DNA of 64,000 bases from Nocardioides renjunii (GTDB taxonomy: Bacteria; Actinomycetota; Actinomycetes; Propionibacteriales; Nocardioidaceae). Where the stretch lies: assembly GCF_034661175.1 (NCBI RefSeq), contig NZ_CP141058.1, positions 1,364,001 to 1,428,000 on the forward strand. Reading direction: 5' to 3'. Positions 23,556 through 34,362 of this stretch are shown here, piece by piece. Made by a program: the position numbers and the translations under genes. The notes beneath the pieces are model-generated. The model did no database searches, was not told where the DNA came from, and saw nothing but the letters and a program-made list of their open reading frames with translations. Position 1 is the stretch's first letter; each line of letters begins with the position of its first letter.

Positions 23556-26500
23556 TCAGTAGTCGGTGCCGCGAGCGTCGGGCGAGGCGAACGCGGCGTC
23601 GAGCAGCGTCTTCTGCTCCTCGACGTGGCGCTTCACGGTGCCCACCGACGGCGACGCCGACGACGGCCGCGTGACCGGCTCGACCGTGAGGCCGAGCTCG
23701 GGCCAGACGCCGAGCTGGTAGTGCGGCCACGGGCCCATGTTGCGCGGCTCGTCCTGCACCCAGCGGATCGCCTTGAGGTTGGGGTACTTCGCCACCTCCG
23801 CGCGGATCTCGTCGAGCGGGTTGGGGTAGAGCCGCTCGATGCGACCGATCGCGAACTTCGCCCCGTCCTCGCGCTTGGTGCGCTCGACCATCAGGTCCCA
23901 CGTCACCCGGCCCGAGCACATCAGCAGCGTCTCGACCTGCGAGGCGTCGGCCCGGTCGTCGCCGATGAACGGGCGGAACGTGGTGTCCCCGACGAAGTCG
24001 GCCGGCTGGGAGGCCGCCTCCTTGCGCTTGAGCATCGACTTGGGCGTGAACACGATGAGGGGACGGTGCTCCTCACCCAGGGAGTGCCGGCGCAGCAGGT
24101 GGAAGTAGGAGGCCGGGCTGGAGGGCTGCGCGACGACCATGGCGTTCTCGGCCGACATGGCGAGGAATCGCTCGATGCGCGCCGACGAGTGGTCGGGTCC
24201 CTGGCCCTCGTAGCCGTGGGGGAGGAGCAGCACGACGCCGGACTGCTGGCGCCACTTGGTCTCGCCCGCGGAGATGAACTCGTCGATGACGATCTGCGCG
24301 CCGTTGACGAAGTCGCCGAACTGCGCCTCCCACAGCACGAGCGCCTCGGGCCGCGCCACGGAGTAGCCGTACTCGAAGCCGAGGGCGGCGTACTCGGAGA
24401 GCAGCGAGTCGTAGATGTGGAACTTCGACTGGTCCTCGGTGAGGTTGGTCAGCGGGGTCCACTCGTCGGCGTTGGTGCGGTCGATGATCGTGGCGAACCG
24501 CTGCACGAAGGTGCCGCGACGCGAGTCCTGGCCCGCCAGGCGGACCGGGCGGCCGTCCATCAGCAGCGAGCCGAACGCGAGGATCTCGCCGGTGCCCCAG
24601 TCGATGGGACCGTCGGTGATCGCTGCGGAGCGGCGCTGCAGCTGCGGCATCACCTTGGGGTGCACGGTGAAGCCCTCGGGTGGGGTGACGTAGCTGTCGG
24701 CGATCCGCTTGAGGACCTCCGGCGTGACCGCGGTCGAGAAGTCGCCGGCGGGCTTGTCGGGGTAGTCCGGGACGGTCGTCCACTCCGTCGGCGCCTCGGA
24801 GCTGGCCTCGCGCACCTCGGTGAAGACCCGCTCGAGCTGCTGCTGGTAGTCCTTGAGGACCTGCTCGGCCTCCTCGATCGTGATGTCGCCACGACCGATG
24901 AGGGACTCCGTGTAGAGCTTGCGCACCGAGCGCTTCTGCTCGATGAGGTCGTACATCAGCGGCTGCGTGTAGGACGGGTCGTCGCCCTCGTTGTGGCCGC
25001 GGCGGCGGTAGCAGACGAGGTCGATGACGACGTCCTTCTTGAACGCCTGGCGGTAGTCGAAGGCGAGCCGCGCGACGCGGATGCACGCCTCCGGGTCGTC
25101 GCCGTTGACGTGGAAGATTGGCGCCTGCACCATCCGCGCCACGTCGGTGGCGTAGAGGGAGGAGCGCGAGGACCCGGGCGCGGTGGTGAAGCCGACCTGG
25201 TTGTTGATCACCACGTGCACGGTGCCGCCGGTGCGGTAGCCGCGCAGCTGGGAGAGGTTGAGCGTCTCCGCGACGACGCCTTGGCCGGCGAAGGCGGCGT
25301 CACCGTGCACCAGGAGCGGAAGGACCGGAAACTTCTCGCCCTGGTCGAGGATGTCCTGCTTGGCGCGGGCGATGCCCTCGAGCACCGGGTTGACCGCCTC
25401 GAGGTGCGAGGGGTTCGCGGCGACCGACACCTTGATCTTGTCGCCCGAGCCGGCGACGAACTCGCCCTCGGCACCGAGGTGGTACTTCACGTCGCCCGAG
25501 CCCTGCACGGTGCGCGGGTCGATGTTGCCCTCGAACTCGCGGAAGATCTGGCTGTACTTCTTGCCGACGATGTTGGCCAGCATGTTGAGCCGCCCGCGGT
25601 GGGCCATGCCGATGGTGACCTCGTCGAGGCCGGCCTCGGCGGCCGCCTCGCAGATCTCGTCGACCAGCGGGATGGTCGTCTCGCCGCCCTCGAGGCTGAA
25701 CCGCTTCTGCCCGACGAACTTCGTCTGCAGGAAGGTCTCGAACGCCTCGGCCTGGTTGAGCTTGAGCAGGATGCGGAGCTGCTCCTCGCGGGGCGGCTTC
25801 ACGTGCGGCTGCTCCACGCGCTCCTGGATCCACTGGCGCTGCTCGGGGTCCATGATGTGCATGTACTCGATGCCGGTCGTGCGGCAGTAGGAGTCGCGCA
25901 GGATGCCGAGGATGTTGCGCAGCTTCATGAAGCGGCGGCCCTCGCCACCGAAGGACCCGGTGGCGAACTCGCGGTCGAGGTCCCACAGCGTGAGCCCGTG
26001 CGACTCGATCTCGAGGTCGGGGTGGCTGCGCTGGCGGTACTCCAGCGGGTCGGTGTCGGCCATGAGGTGGCCGCGGACCCGGTAGGCGTGGATGAGCTCG
26101 AGGATGCGGGCCTGCTTGACGATGTCGTCGTCGTGGCTCGCCACGACGTCGCGGGCCCAGCGGATGGGCTCGTAGGGGATCCGCAGCGAGCGGAAGATCT
26201 CGTCGTAGAAGCCGTTCTCGCCGATGAGCAGGGCGTGCACGCGCTTGAGGAACTCACCCGACTGCGCACCCTGGATGACGCGGTGGTCGTAGGTCGAGGT
26301 CAGCGTCATGGCCTTGCTGATGGCGTTGCGGTTGATCGCCTCCTCGGAGGCGCCCTGCCACTCCGGGGAGTACTCCATCGCGCCGACGCCGATGATCGCG
26401 CCCTGGCCGGCCATGAGGCGGGGCACCGAGTGCACGGTGCCGATGCCGCCGGGGTTGGTCAGCGAGATCGTGGTGCCCTGGAAGTCGGCGACGGTGAGCT

Positions 26501-27434
26501 TGCCGTCGCGCGCCTTGCGGACCATCTCCTCGTAGGCGGTCCAGAAGGCGGCGAAGTCCATCGCCTCGGCACCCTTGATGCTCGGCACCAGCAGCTGGCG
26601 GGTGCCGTCGGGCTTCTGCATGTCGATGGCGAGGCCGAGGTTGATGTGCGCGGGCGTGATGAGGTTGGGCTTGCCGTCGACGACGGTGTAGCCCACGTTC
26701 ATCTCGGGCATCGAGCGCAGTGCCTTCACCAGGGCGTAGCCGATGATGTGGGTGAACGACACCTTGCCGCCGCGGGCGCGGGCGAGGTGGTTGTTGATGA
26801 CCGTGCGGTTGTCCCACAGCAGCTTCACCGGCACCGAGCGCACGGACGTGGCGGTCGGGACGGTCAGCGAGGCGTCCATGTTGGCCGCGGTGCGGGCCGG
26901 AGCGCCGCGCAGGACGGTGTAGGTCGGCTCGTCGCCGCTCTGCGACGGCGCGGGCGGCGTGGGGTCCTTCGCCACGGGGGTGCTGGTGCCCTTGGCCGGC
27001 TCGTCGGCCTGGGCGGCCGGGCGCGGCGTCGACGTCGGGGCCGCGGCGGCGGGCTTCGCGGCGGGCTTCGCCTCGGACTTCGCCTCGGACTTCGCCTCGG
27101 GGGCCTTCTGGAGGGGCTCCGGCGCCTTCGCGGGAGCGGCAGCGGGGGCCTTGGCGGGAGCGGCCGCGGGTGCCTTGGCGGGAGCGGCGGCGGGGGCCTT
27201 GGCGGGAGCGGCGGCGCGGGCCTTGGCGGGCGCCGAGGCGGGTGCTGCCGTCTCGGACCGGGCGGGGGCACTGGCTCCGTTGCCGAAGTAGGCCGCCCAC
27301 TCGGGACCCACGCTCCCGGGGTCCTTGTCGTACTGCTCCTTCATCTCCTCCACGAGCCACTCGTTGGCTCCCAGGTCAGATGACGGTGCAACCGAGGACT
27401 GGTTGCCGGACTGCCCGTTCGGGGACTGCGCCAC
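23556..27434 (-). CDS. kgd: Multifunctional 2-oxoglutarate metabolism enzyme (KGD: E2o-like plus E1o)
   Basis: A 1292-residue single-chain enzyme for 2-oxoglutarate oxidation and decarboxylation at the TCA cycle. Order: an N-terminal peripheral motif ([20 protein letters not shown]), a long Ala/Pro/Lys linker (residues about 60-170) with repeated AAPAKAP units, the E2-type acyltransferase core with catalytic His384 in [14 protein letters not shown], then the ThDP-dependent E1 domain ([35 protein letters not shown]). No lipoyl domain is present, as usual for this family. GTG 27434 was chosen with AGAGG ten bases upstream; ATG 27461 is an alternative. GarA binding regulates relatives. Confidence 0.96.
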   Translation of the reverse strand: MAQSPNGQSGNQSSVAPSSDLGANEWLVEEMKEQYDKDPGSVGPEWAAYFGNGASAPARSETAAPASAPAKARAAAPAKAPAAAPAKAPAAAPAKAPAAAPAKAPEPLQKAPEAKSEAKSEAKPAAKPAAAAPTSTPRPAAQADEPAKGTSTPVAKDPTPPAPSQSGDEPTYTVLRGAPARTAANMDASLTVPTATSVRSVPVKLLWDNRTVINNHLARARGGKVSFTHIIGYALVKALRSMPEMNVGYTVVDGKPNLITPAHINLGLAIDMQKPDGTRQLLVPSIKGAEAMDFAAFWTAYEEMVRKARDGKLTVADFQGTTISLTNPGGIGTVHSVPRLMAGQGAIIGVGAMEYSPEWQGASEEAINRNAISKAMTLTSTYDHRVIQGAQSGEFLKRVHALLIGENGFYDEIFRSLRIPYEPIRWARDVVASHDDDIVKQARILELIHAYRVRGHLMADTDPLEYRQRSHPDLEIESHGLTLWDLDREFATGSFGGEGRRFMKLRNILGILRDSYCRTTGIEYMHIMDPEQRQWIQERVEQPHVKPPREEQLRILLKLNQAEAFETFLQTKFVGQKRFSLEGGETTIPLVDEICEAAAEAGLDEVTIGMAHRGRLNMLANIVGKKYSQIFREFEGNIDPRTVQGSGDVKYHLGAEGEFVAGSGDKIKVSVAANPSHLEAVNPVLEGIARAKQDILDQGEKFPVLPLLVHGDAAFAGQGVVAETLNLSQLRGYRTGGTVHVVINNQVGFTTAPGSSRSSLYATDVARMVQAPIFHVNGDDPEACIRVARLAFDYRQAFKKDVVIDLVCYRRRGHNEGDDPSYTQPLMYDLIEQKRSVRKLYTESLIGRGDITIEEAEQVLKDYQQQLERVFTEVREASSEAPTEWTTVPDYPDKPAGDFSTAVTPEVLKRIADSYVTPPEGFTVHPKVMPQLQRRSAAITDGPIDWGTGEILAFGSLLMDGRPVRLAGQDSRRGTFVQRFATIIDRTNADEWTPLTNLTEDQSKFHIYDSLLSEYAALGFEYGYSVARPEALVLWEAQFGDFVNGAQIVIDEFISAGETKWRQQSGVVLLLPHGYEGQGPDHSSARIERFLAMSAENAMVVAQPSSPASYFHLLRRHSLGEEHRPLIVFTPKSMLKRKEAASQPADFVGDTTFRPFIGDDRADASQVETLLMCSGRVTWDLMVERTKREDGAKFAIGRIERLYPNPLDEIRAEVAKYPNLKAIRWVQDEPRNMGPWPHYQLGVWPELGLTVEPVTRPSSASPSVGTVKRHVEEQKTLLDAAFASPDARGTDY

Positions 27435-27582
27435 GCTTGTTTCGCCTCTTCCAGATCTCATCGCGCGAGGGTTTGACCAAGTCGCAGACAAGGCTAGTCG
27501 CACACGCACGCAAATGCAGGGGCGGGCTCGTCCTTTGGGGCATGGTGTGGCGCACACCCGCACCACCTGCTCTGGAGTCGTC

Positions 27583-28194
27583 ATGCCAAGCCCCACACCG
27601 GGCCGCCGTCCGGGGGCCCGCCGCTGCGCGGCGCTCGGGCTCGCCCTGCTCGTCACCGTCTCCGCCTGCCGGTCCGGCACGGACCCGTCCGCCTCCCCCC
27701 AGAGGCTCAGCCGAGGGGATGCGCAGGCCTCGCTGGCCTCCCAGCCGGCGCCGACGAGGACCCGGATCCACCGCGTCCACGGCCGGCTGTCCGAGGCGCG
27801 CCGCAAGCAGGTGCGCGAGCAGGTGGGCGAGGTCGTGGACGGCTGGTGGGAGGCCGCCTACCTCGGTGGGTCCTACCCCCGCACCGGCTTCCCGTCGGCG
27901 TTCCCGGGCTTCACCGCCGGGGCCGAGCAGCGGGCCCGCGCCGACAAGGCGCTGCTCACCAACGAGACGCAGGCCCGGCGCATCGACTCGGTGACTCCCC
28001 GGCACCGGTCGGTGGCGCTCGACATCCTCGCCACGGACGGGCGGGCGCGGTCGGTCACCGCACAGTTCGTCCTCCGGTTCGACACCACGGGCCAGCAGAG
28101 CGCGACGACGACCGTCCGCGGCCGGCTCTTCCTCGTCCACGGCGCGCGCGGGTGGCGCGTCTTCGGCTACGACGTCGCGAAGGGATCGAAGTGA
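27583..28194 (+). CDS. Probable lipoprotein
   Basis: A 203-residue exported protein. A basic start (GRRPGARR) is followed by a hydrophobic segment and the lipobox LVTVSAC, so Cys at about residue 29 is probably lipidated. The mature part is a small alpha/beta domain with the pattern seen in SnoaL/NTF2-like or Mce-associated proteins ([47 protein letters not shown]). It overlaps the LCP gene by one base, and the two are surely co-translated. Function is unknown. Confidence 0.75.
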   Translation: MPSPTPGRRPGARRCAALGLALLVTVSACRSGTDPSASPQRLSRGDAQASLASQPAPTRTRIHRVHGRLSEARRKQVREQVGEVVDGWWEAAYLGGSYPRTGFPSAFPGFTAGAEQRARADKALLTNETQARRIDSVTPRHRSVALDILATDGRARSVTAQFVLRFDTTGQQSATTTVRGRLFLVHGARGWRVFGYDVAKGSK

Positions 28195-29129
28195 TGGAGC
28201 CCCAGCAGCACCTGCGCCTCCTGCGCCGCTCCCGCCGGGTCGCCCGGGCGGTCGCCCTGGCCGCCGTCCTGGCCGTCACCGCGCTGGTCGTCCCGCAGTC
28301 CGCCGTGCACCCCACGGACGTCAGCCTGGTGAAGATCCGGCACGCGCAGGGGGTCGCCACGGGCGGCGAGGACGTGGTCTGGATCCTCGCCGTGGGCTCG
28401 GACGCGCGTCCCGGCGAGGCGATGACGAGGGCTCGCGGCGACGCGCTGCAGCTGGTCGGCATCAACACCCGCACCGGCTCGGCCACGGCGATCGGCGTGC
28501 CCCGCGACTCGTGGGTCGAGATCCCCGGCCACGGGCGGGAGAAGATCAACTCCGCCCTCTACTTCGCGGGCCCGCGCGGCATGGCCGGCGCCATGCACAA
28601 CCTGGTGGGCATCGAGGCCGACTACGTGATGGTGAGCCGGTTCCCGTTCTTCGAGGACATGGTCGACGACATCGGTGGCATCACCGTGTCCAACCCGCGC
28701 CGGTTCCAGGACCCCTACCTCAAGAAGGAGGGCTTCGGGCAGGGCCGGATCCACCTCGACGGCTACAACGCGATGGCGTTCTCCCGCATCCGCAAGGGCC
28801 TGGCCGGCGGCGACTTCGACCGCTCCGCCAACCAGCAGCGCACCCTGCGCGGCATCCACGCGCGCATCCGGTCGCAGGCCGACCGGCCGGGATTCATCGA
28901 GCGCGGCGTGATGACGGTGATGGAGCACATGGACACGAACGCCTCGCCGGCCGAGCTGTTCCAGCTCGCGCAGGCGGTCGCGCAGGTGGACCCGCGCAGG
29001 ATCACCACCTGCGTCGTCCGCGGCCGGATCGGCTTCGTCGGCGCGGCCAGCGTGGTCTTCCCCGACGTCGCCCAGGCCCGTCGTCTGGGTCGCGAGGCGC
29101 GGACCGACGCCGCCCTGCGGGGCTGCTGA
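28194..29129 (+). CDS. LCP-family (LytR-CpsA-Psr) cell-wall glycopolymer ligase
   Basis: A 311-residue protein with one N-terminal membrane segment (VAVALAAVLAVTALVV region, residues about 17-36) and the LCP catalytic domain outside. Conserved blocks are VGSDARPGEAMTRARGDAL, the arginine loop IGVPRDSWVEIPGHGREKIN and the final FSRIRKGLAGGDFDRSANQQ. The family transfers undecaprenyl-linked glycopolymers to peptidoglycan. It has no C-terminal LytR_C extension. Paired with the lipoprotein gene upstream. Confidence 0.9.
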   Translation: MEPQQHLRLLRRSRRVARAVALAAVLAVTALVVPQSAVHPTDVSLVKIRHAQGVATGGEDVVWILAVGSDARPGEAMTRARGDALQLVGINTRTGSATAIGVPRDSWVEIPGHGREKINSALYFAGPRGMAGAMHNLVGIEADYVMVSRFPFFEDMVDDIGGITVSNPRRFQDPYLKKEGFGQGRIHLDGYNAMAFSRIRKGLAGGDFDRSANQQRTLRGIHARIRSQADRPGFIERGVMTVMEHMDTNASPAELFQLAQAVAQVDPRRITTCVVRGRIGFVGAASVVFPDVAQARRLGREARTDAALRGC

Positions 29130-29147
29130 CCCGTCGCGAGAAAGCAC

Positions 29148-29177
29148 CAGCGGCAGCACCCTGGGGTGCTGCCGCTG
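29148..29177. terminator. Strong hairpin between the LCP gene and tRNA-Arg
   Basis: A perfect 13-base stem, CAGCGGCAGCACC against GGTGCTGCCGCTG, with a CTGG loop. It lies 18 bases after the LCP stop and just behind the 3' end of the tRNA on the minus strand, so it can serve both. The minus-strand side is followed by GTGCTTTCTC. Confidence 0.8.
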
Positions 29178-29182
29178 TCTGC

Positions 29183-29254
29183 GCCTCCGGCAGGATTCGA
29201 ACCTGCGGCACCTGGTACCGGAAACCAGTGCTCTATCCCCTGAGCTACGGAGGC
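29183..29254 (-). tRNA. tRNA-Arg (anticodon CCG)
   Basis: The minus strand folds into a complete cloverleaf. The acceptor stem is GCCTCCG/CGGAGGC, the D arm contains GCTCAGGGGATAGAGC, the anticodon stem CTGGT/ACCAG encloses loop TTCCGGT with anticodon CCG (reads CGG), and the T arm contains GGTTCGAATCC. It is 72 bases long and no CCA is encoded. Confidence 0.95.
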
Positions 29255-29346
29255 CTGCGCGGTCCCGGGGCGTCCCGGGCCGGTGCGCGGTGAAGACTAC
29301 CGGTCCGCCGACCGGGTCGTGAAACCGCCTCGCGCCGCGCGTCGCG

Positions 29347-29844
29347 TCAGCGCAGCGCGAGCGAGCCGGACGTCGTCGCCGGGAAGTCCAGCGCCTGGTG
29401 CTCGGCCACCCGGGCGTCGAGGGCGGCGGCCACCTCCTCGGGCCACGGCGCGGTCCGACGGGTGGAGAGGTCGATGTGCAGGAAGATCTCCTCGACCACG
29501 CAGGCCACCGTCCGGTGGGTCTCGTCGAGCAGGTAGACGAGCACGTGCGCAGCCCGCTCGGACCTCCCGAGGAGGCGCACCCGGGCGGACATGGTGTCGC
29601 CGGTGCGCAGCTCGCTCAGGTAGGTGACGTGGTGCTCGGCGGTGAAGCAGGCCTGACCGTGCGTCAGCGGCCACATCTGCCCGATGCCGACCTCGACCAG
29701 CGACTCGTCGAGGCCCTCGCTGGCGATGCCGATGTAGTGGCGGACGTTGAGGTGCCCGTTGATGTCCTCGAACGGCATCGGCACGGGCTGCTCGACATAG
29801 GCCGGGAGGTCGACCAGCTGGTCGTAGGTGGGGTGCGTCGTCAC
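29347..29844 (-). CDS. Acyl-CoA thioesterase, 4HBT-like hotdog protein
   Basis: A 165-residue hotdog protein with the 4HBT-type motif PFEDINGHLNVRHYIG near residues 24-40 (Asp or Glu plus His around the active-site turn). These proteins hydrolyse acyl-CoA thioesters, with no substrate visible here. The GTG start has TATGGT eight bases before it. The 3' neighbour on the minus strand is the tRNA gene. Confidence 0.82.
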   Translation of the reverse strand: MTTHPTYDQLVDLPAYVEQPVPMPFEDINGHLNVRHYIGIASEGLDESLVEVGIGQMWPLTHGQACFTAEHHVTYLSELRTGDTMSARVRLLGRSERAAHVLVYLLDETHRTVACVVEEIFLHIDLSTRRTAPWPEEVAAALDARVAEHQALDFPATTSGSLALR

Positions 29845-29939
29845 AGCGGAGAACCATAGGCCAGTTCCCCCGGTGTGACCCGCGGCGCAGCCGGGTGCCA
29901 GGGCGTGAAACCGGTTCGGTCGGTGGCAGGCGCCGCCGA

Positions 29940-29945
29940 TAGGCT
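29940..29945 (+). promoter_or_regulatory. -10 box of argS (leaderless)
   Basis: TAGGCT ends six bases before GTG 29952; there is no ribosome site, so argS is probably leaderless. Confidence 0.5.
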
Positions 29946-29951
29946 TGCCCG

Positions 29952-31637
29952 GTGAATCCTGATCAGCTCTCCGAGACCATCGTCGACGCGCTGGGGGCCC
30001 TCGTGGCCGACGGCGCGATCACGCTGCCCGACGGCGTGCCGGCCCAGGTCACGGTGGAGCGACCCCGGCAGAAGGGCCACGGCGACTACGCCACCAACGT
30101 CGCTCTTCAGCTGGGCAAGAAGGTGCAGGTCGGCGGGGAGCCGACCAACCCGCGCGCCTTCGCCGAGCTCGTCGCCGAGCGGCTGCGCTCCTCGTCCGGC
30201 GTCAGCGACGTCGAGGTCGCGGGTCCGGGGTTCCTCAACGTCACGGTCGAGGCCGGCGCGCAGGGCCAGGTCGCGGCCGACATCGTCGCGGCGGGGGACG
30301 CGTACGGCTCCTCCGACGCGTTCGCGGGCGAGAAGATCAACCTCGAGTTCGTCTCTGCCAACCCCACAGGGCCGCTGCACATCGGCGCCGTCCGGTGGGC
30401 CGCCGTCGGCGACGCCCTGGGCCGGGTCTTCACCTTCTCCGGCGCAGAGGTGACGCGGGAGTACTACTTCAACGACCACGGCGCCCAGCTCGACCGGTTC
30501 AGCTCGTCCCTGCTCGCCTGGGCCAAGGGACGGCCCGTCCCGGAGGACGGCTACGGCGGCGCCTACATCGAGGAGATCGCCAAGGACGTCGTCGCCAAGC
30601 GGCCCGAGGTCCTCGACCTGCCCGAGGACGAGGCGCAGGAGGTCTTCCGCGCCGAGGGCGTCGAGCTGATGTTCGCCGAGATCAAGCAGTCGCTCCACGA
30701 CTTCGGCGTCGACTTCGACGTCTACTTCCACGAGAACAACCTGCACGAGTCGGGCGCCGTGGGGCGCGCGATCGAGCGGCTCACCGAGATGGGCAACACC
30801 TACGAGACCGACGGGGCGCTCTGGCTGCGCACCGAGAAGTACGGCGACGACAAGGACCGGGTGATCATCAAGTCCGACGGTCAGGCTGCCTACATCTCGG
30901 GCGACCTGGCCTACTACCTGGACAAGAAGGAGCGCGGCTTCGACCGCTGCTTCATCATGCTCGGCGCGGACCACCACGGCTACGTCGGCCGGATGAACGC
31001 CATGTGCGCCGCCTTCGGCGACGAGCCGGGCAAGGACCTCGAGATCCTCATCGGCCAAATGGTCAACCTGCTGCGCGACGGGCAGCCGATGCGGATGTCC
31101 AAGCGCGCCGGCACGACCGTCACGATCAACGACCTGGTGGACGCCATCGGTGTGGACGCGTCGCGCTACGCGCTGGCGCGCTACACCAACGACACCAACA
31201 TCGACCTCGACCTCGACCTGTGGGCCCGGGCGCACAACGACAACCCGGTCTACTACGTGCAGTATGCCCACGCGCGCACCTGCCGGATGATCGAGAACGC
31301 TGCCGACCTCGGCATGACGCTGCCGGGCGACGCGTTCGACCCGACGCTGCTGTCGCACGAGCTGGACGGACGGCTGCTGCGGGCGCTGGCCGAGCTCCCC
31401 CGGGTGGTCACGGCGGCCGCCGAGCTGCGTGCCCCGCACCGGGTCGCGCGCTACCTAGAGGACACCGCGTCGGTCTTCAACAAGTGGTACGACACCAAGG
31501 AGTGCCGCATGCTGCCGATCGGCGACGAGCCGGTCACCCCGACCAACGAGGCGCGCCTCGTCCTGGTGAACGCCGTGCGGACGGTCCTGGCCAGCGGCCT
31601 GGCCCTGCTGGGCGTCTCCGCTCCCGAGAGGATGTGA
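29952..31637 (+). CDS. argS: Arginyl-tRNA synthetase
   Basis: A 561-residue class I synthetase. The N-terminal additional domain for the tRNA D loop is followed by the catalytic domain with [14 protein letters not shown], where the HIGH motif reads HIGA, and MRMSKRAGT in place of KMSKS. The C-terminal helical anticodon-binding domain contains [11 protein letters not shown] and ends [10 protein letters not shown]. It is the first gene of a long plus-strand group that continues into lysA, which starts seven bases after its stop. Confidence 0.97.
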   Translation: MNPDQLSETIVDALGALVADGAITLPDGVPAQVTVERPRQKGHGDYATNVALQLGKKVQVGGEPTNPRAFAELVAERLRSSSGVSDVEVAGPGFLNVTVEAGAQGQVAADIVAAGDAYGSSDAFAGEKINLEFVSANPTGPLHIGAVRWAAVGDALGRVFTFSGAEVTREYYFNDHGAQLDRFSSSLLAWAKGRPVPEDGYGGAYIEEIAKDVVAKRPEVLDLPEDEAQEVFRAEGVELMFAEIKQSLHDFGVDFDVYFHENNLHESGAVGRAIERLTEMGNTYETDGALWLRTEKYGDDKDRVIIKSDGQAAYISGDLAYYLDKKERGFDRCFIMLGADHHGYVGRMNAMCAAFGDEPGKDLEILIGQMVNLLRDGQPMRMSKRAGTTVTINDLVDAIGVDASRYALARYTNDTNIDLDLDLWARAHNDNPVYYVQYAHARTCRMIENAADLGMTLPGDAFDPTLLSHELDGRLLRALAELPRVVTAAAELRAPHRVARYLEDTASVFNKWYDTKECRMLPIGDEPVTPTNEARLVLVNAVRTVLASGLALLGVSAPERM

Positions 31638-31643
31638 TCGGGC

Positions 31644-33053
31644 GTGCCGACCGCCCATCCCTCCGGCTGGGCGCACGCCGACGGCGCCCTGCGCGGGCCG
31701 CACTGGCTGCGTGAGCCCGGCGACCCCAACGAGCTCGTCGCGCTGCTGTGGTCGCGGACCGCGACCAAGACCGACGGCGTCCTGAGCGTCGGCGGCGTGC
31801 CGCTGCCCGACCTGGTCCGCGAGCACGGCTCGCCGGCGTACGTCCTGGACGAGGTCGACCTCCGCGGCCGGGCACGCGCCTTCCGCGACGCGTTCGCCGG
31901 CTACGAGGTCTTCTACGCCGGCAAGGCCTTCCTCTGCACCACGGTCGCGCGCTGGCTCGCCGAGGACGGCCTGTCCCTCGACGTCTGCTCCGGCGGCGAG
32001 CTGGCGGTCGCCGAGCGGGCCGGGTTCCCCATGGAGCGCGTCGGCTTCCACGGCAACAACAAGACGCTGCGCGAGCTGGAGCGGGCCGTCGAGCTCGGGG
32101 TGGGCCGGATCGTCGTCGACTCCTTCGTGGAGATCGAGCGGCTCGCCGACGTCAGCGCCGAGCTGGGCCGCAGCGTCGGCGTGATGGTGCGGGTCACGCC
32201 CGGCGTCGAGGCGCACACCCACGAGTACATCGCCACGGCGCACGAGGACCAGAAGTTCGGCTTCTCGATCTCCAGTGGCGACGCGATCGAGGCGGTGCGC
32301 CGCGTGCACGCCGCGCCGGGGCTGCGGCTGCTCGGGCTGCACTGCCACATCGGCAGCCAGATCTTCGACACCTCGGGCTTCGAGGTGGCGGCCCGCCGCG
32401 TGCTGGCGCTGCACGCGCAGGTGGCCGACGAGGTCGGGGTCGAGATGCCCGAGATGGACCTCGGCGGTGGCTTCGGCATCGCCTACACCACCCAGGACGA
32501 CCCCTCCGACCCCGCGCAGCTGGCGACGGAGATGACCAAGATCGTCGAGCACGAGTGCCGTGCGCTCGGGGTGGCGCAGCCGCGGCTGTCGATCGAGCCC
32601 GGACGGGCGATCGTCGGGCCGGCGATGTGCACGGTCTACGAGGTGGGCACCGTCAAGGAGGTGGCCCTCGACGGCGGCGTCCGGCGCACCTACGTCTCGG
32701 TCGACGGTGGGATGAGCGACAACATCCGCACCGCCCTCTACGACGCCGACTACTCCGCGACGATCGCCTCCCGCGACTCCGCGGCGCGACCGGAGCTGGC
32801 TCGCGTCGTCGGCAAGCACTGCGAGGCCGGCGACATCGTCGTCAAGGACGAGTTCCTTCCCGGGGACGTGCAGCCCGGTGACCTCGTCGCCGTGCCCGGC
32901 ACGGGCGCCTACTGCCGGTCCATGGCGTCCAACTACAACCACGCGCTTCGCCCTCCGGTGATCGGAGTTCGGGACGGGAGGACGTTCACCGTGCTGCGGC
33001 GAGAGACTGAGGCCGACCTGTTGGCGACCGATGTGGGTGTTCCTCATGAGTGA
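31644..33053 (+). CDS. lysA: Diaminopimelate decarboxylase
   Basis: A 469-residue PLP enzyme making L-lysine from meso-diaminopimelate. The PLP lysine is in EVFYAGKAFLC, the phosphate loop in DLGGGFGIAYT, and the substrate-side block in SIEPGRAIVGPA. The second-subunit cysteine/tyrosine region is VPGTGAYCRSMASNYN. It lies behind argS and overlaps hom by eight bases. Confidence 0.97.
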   Translation: MPTAHPSGWAHADGALRGPHWLREPGDPNELVALLWSRTATKTDGVLSVGGVPLPDLVREHGSPAYVLDEVDLRGRARAFRDAFAGYEVFYAGKAFLCTTVARWLAEDGLSLDVCSGGELAVAERAGFPMERVGFHGNNKTLRELERAVELGVGRIVVDSFVEIERLADVSAELGRSVGVMVRVTPGVEAHTHEYIATAHEDQKFGFSISSGDAIEAVRRVHAAPGLRLLGLHCHIGSQIFDTSGFEVAARRVLALHAQVADEVGVEMPEMDLGGGFGIAYTTQDDPSDPAQLATEMTKIVEHECRALGVAQPRLSIEPGRAIVGPAMCTVYEVGTVKEVALDGGVRRTYVSVDGGMSDNIRTALYDADYSATIASRDSAARPELARVVGKHCEAGDIVVKDEFLPGDVQPGDLVAVPGTGAYCRSMASNYNHALRPPVIGVRDGRTFTVLRRETEADLLATDVGVPHE

Positions 33054-34362
33054 CGGTGACAAGCGCTCCCTGAAGGTGGCCGTGCTCGGCTGCGGTGCGG
33101 TCGGCTCCCAGGTGGTGCGGCTGCTGGCCGAGCAGCACGACGACCTCGCCGCCCGGGTCGGGGTGCCGGTCGAGCTCGTGGGCGTCGCCGTACGCCGACT
33201 CGACGCACCGCGCGACGTCGAGGTCCCCGACGGCCTGCTGACCACCGACGCGGAGGGCCTCGTGGCCCGCGACGACGTCGACCTGGTCGTCGAGGTCATC
33301 GGCGGTCTCGAGCCGGCGCGCACGCTCATCCTCTCCGCCCTCGACAACGGCGCGAGCGTGGTGACGGCCAACAAGGCGCTGCTGGCCGAGGACGGCCCGA
33401 CGCTCTTCGAGGCGGCCGCCAAGGCGGAGCGCGACCTCTACTACGAGGCCGCCGTCGCCGGGGCGATCCCGATCCTGCGACCGCTGCGCGAGTCGCTGGC
33501 CGGCGACCGGGTCACCCGGGTGCTGGGCATCGTCAACGGCACCACCAACTTCATCCTCGACAAGATGGACACCTCGGGCGCCGGGTTCTCCGAGGCGCTG
33601 GAGGAGGCCCAGGAGCTCGGCTACGCCGAGGCCGACCCGACGGCCGACGTCGAGGGGTTCGACGCCGCCGCCAAGGCCGCGATCCTGGCCAGCCTCGCCT
33701 TCCACTCCCGCGTCACCGCCGCCGACGTCTACCGCGAGGGCATCGCGGAGGTGACCGCCGCCGACGTCGCCAGCGCCCGCGACATGGGTGCGGTGGTCAA
33801 GCTGCTGGCGATCTGCGAGCTCCGTCCGGGCCCGGACGGCCAGGACCAGGTCGCCGCCCGGGTGCACCCGGCGATGATCCCGCGCTCGCACCCGCTCGCC
33901 AGCGTGCGCGAGGCCTACAACGCCGTCTTCGTCGAGTCCGAGGCGGCCGGGCAGCTGATGTTCTACGGCCCCGGCGCCGGCGGCGCACCGACGGCGAGCG
34001 CCGTGCTCGGCGACCTCGTGACCGTCGCGCGCAACCGGCTGGCGGACACCCGCGGCGCCGGCGAGTCGGCCTACGCCGACCGCGCGGTGCTGCCGATGGG
34101 GGAGACCCGCACCCGCTACCACGTCGCCATCGACGTCGACGACCGCGCGGGCGTGCTCGCGGCGGTCGCCAACGCCTTCGCCGACCACGACGTGTCGATC
34201 CAGACGGTGCGCCAGGAGGGTCGCGGCGCCGACGCCCAGCTCGTCGTCGTCTCCCACGCCGCCCCGGACGCGGCGCTCAGCGCCACCGTCGAGCAGCTGC
34301 GGAGCATGGACATCGTCCGTGAGGTCACCTCGGTGATGCGGGTGGAAGGGGACGGCGAGTGA
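33046..34362 (+). CDS. hom: Homoserine dehydrogenase (with ACT domain)
   Basis: A 438-residue enzyme reducing aspartate semialdehyde to homoserine. The Rossmann start is [13 protein letters not shown], the catalytic region [12 protein letters not shown] and [18 protein letters not shown], and a C-terminal ACT domain from about residue 350 ([19 protein letters not shown]) indicates allosteric feedback, by threonine in relatives. ATG 33046 overlaps lysA; ATG 33031 is an alternative with five more residues. Confidence 0.96.
   Translation: MSDGDKRSLKVAVLGCGAVGSQVVRLLAEQHDDLAARVGVPVELVGVAVRRLDAPRDVEVPDGLLTTDAEGLVARDDVDLVVEVIGGLEPARTLILSALDNGASVVTANKALLAEDGPTLFEAAAKAERDLYYEAAVAGAIPILRPLRESLAGDRVTRVLGIVNGTTNFILDKMDTSGAGFSEALEEAQELGYAEADPTADVEGFDAAAKAAILASLAFHSRVTAADVYREGIAEVTAADVASARDMGAVVKLLAICELRPGPDGQDQVAARVHPAMIPRSHPLASVREAYNAVFVESEAAGQLMFYGPGAGGAPTASAVLGDLVTVARNRLADTRGAGESAYADRAVLPMGETRTRYHVAIDVDDRAGVLAAVANAFADHDVSIQTVRQEGRGADAQLVVVSHAAPDAALSATVEQLRSMDIVREVTSVMRVEGDGE

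Noticed and set aside
23478-27383. A very long open frame (about 1300 codons) on the plus strand opposite kgd
   Set aside because: It is the antisense shadow of kgd, produced by the high GC content. The minus strand has clear catalytic motifs and start signals.
30395-31714. Plus-strand frame overlapping argS
   Set aside because: It is an out-of-frame shadow with Arg-rich composition; argS has intact synthetase motifs across the same bases.
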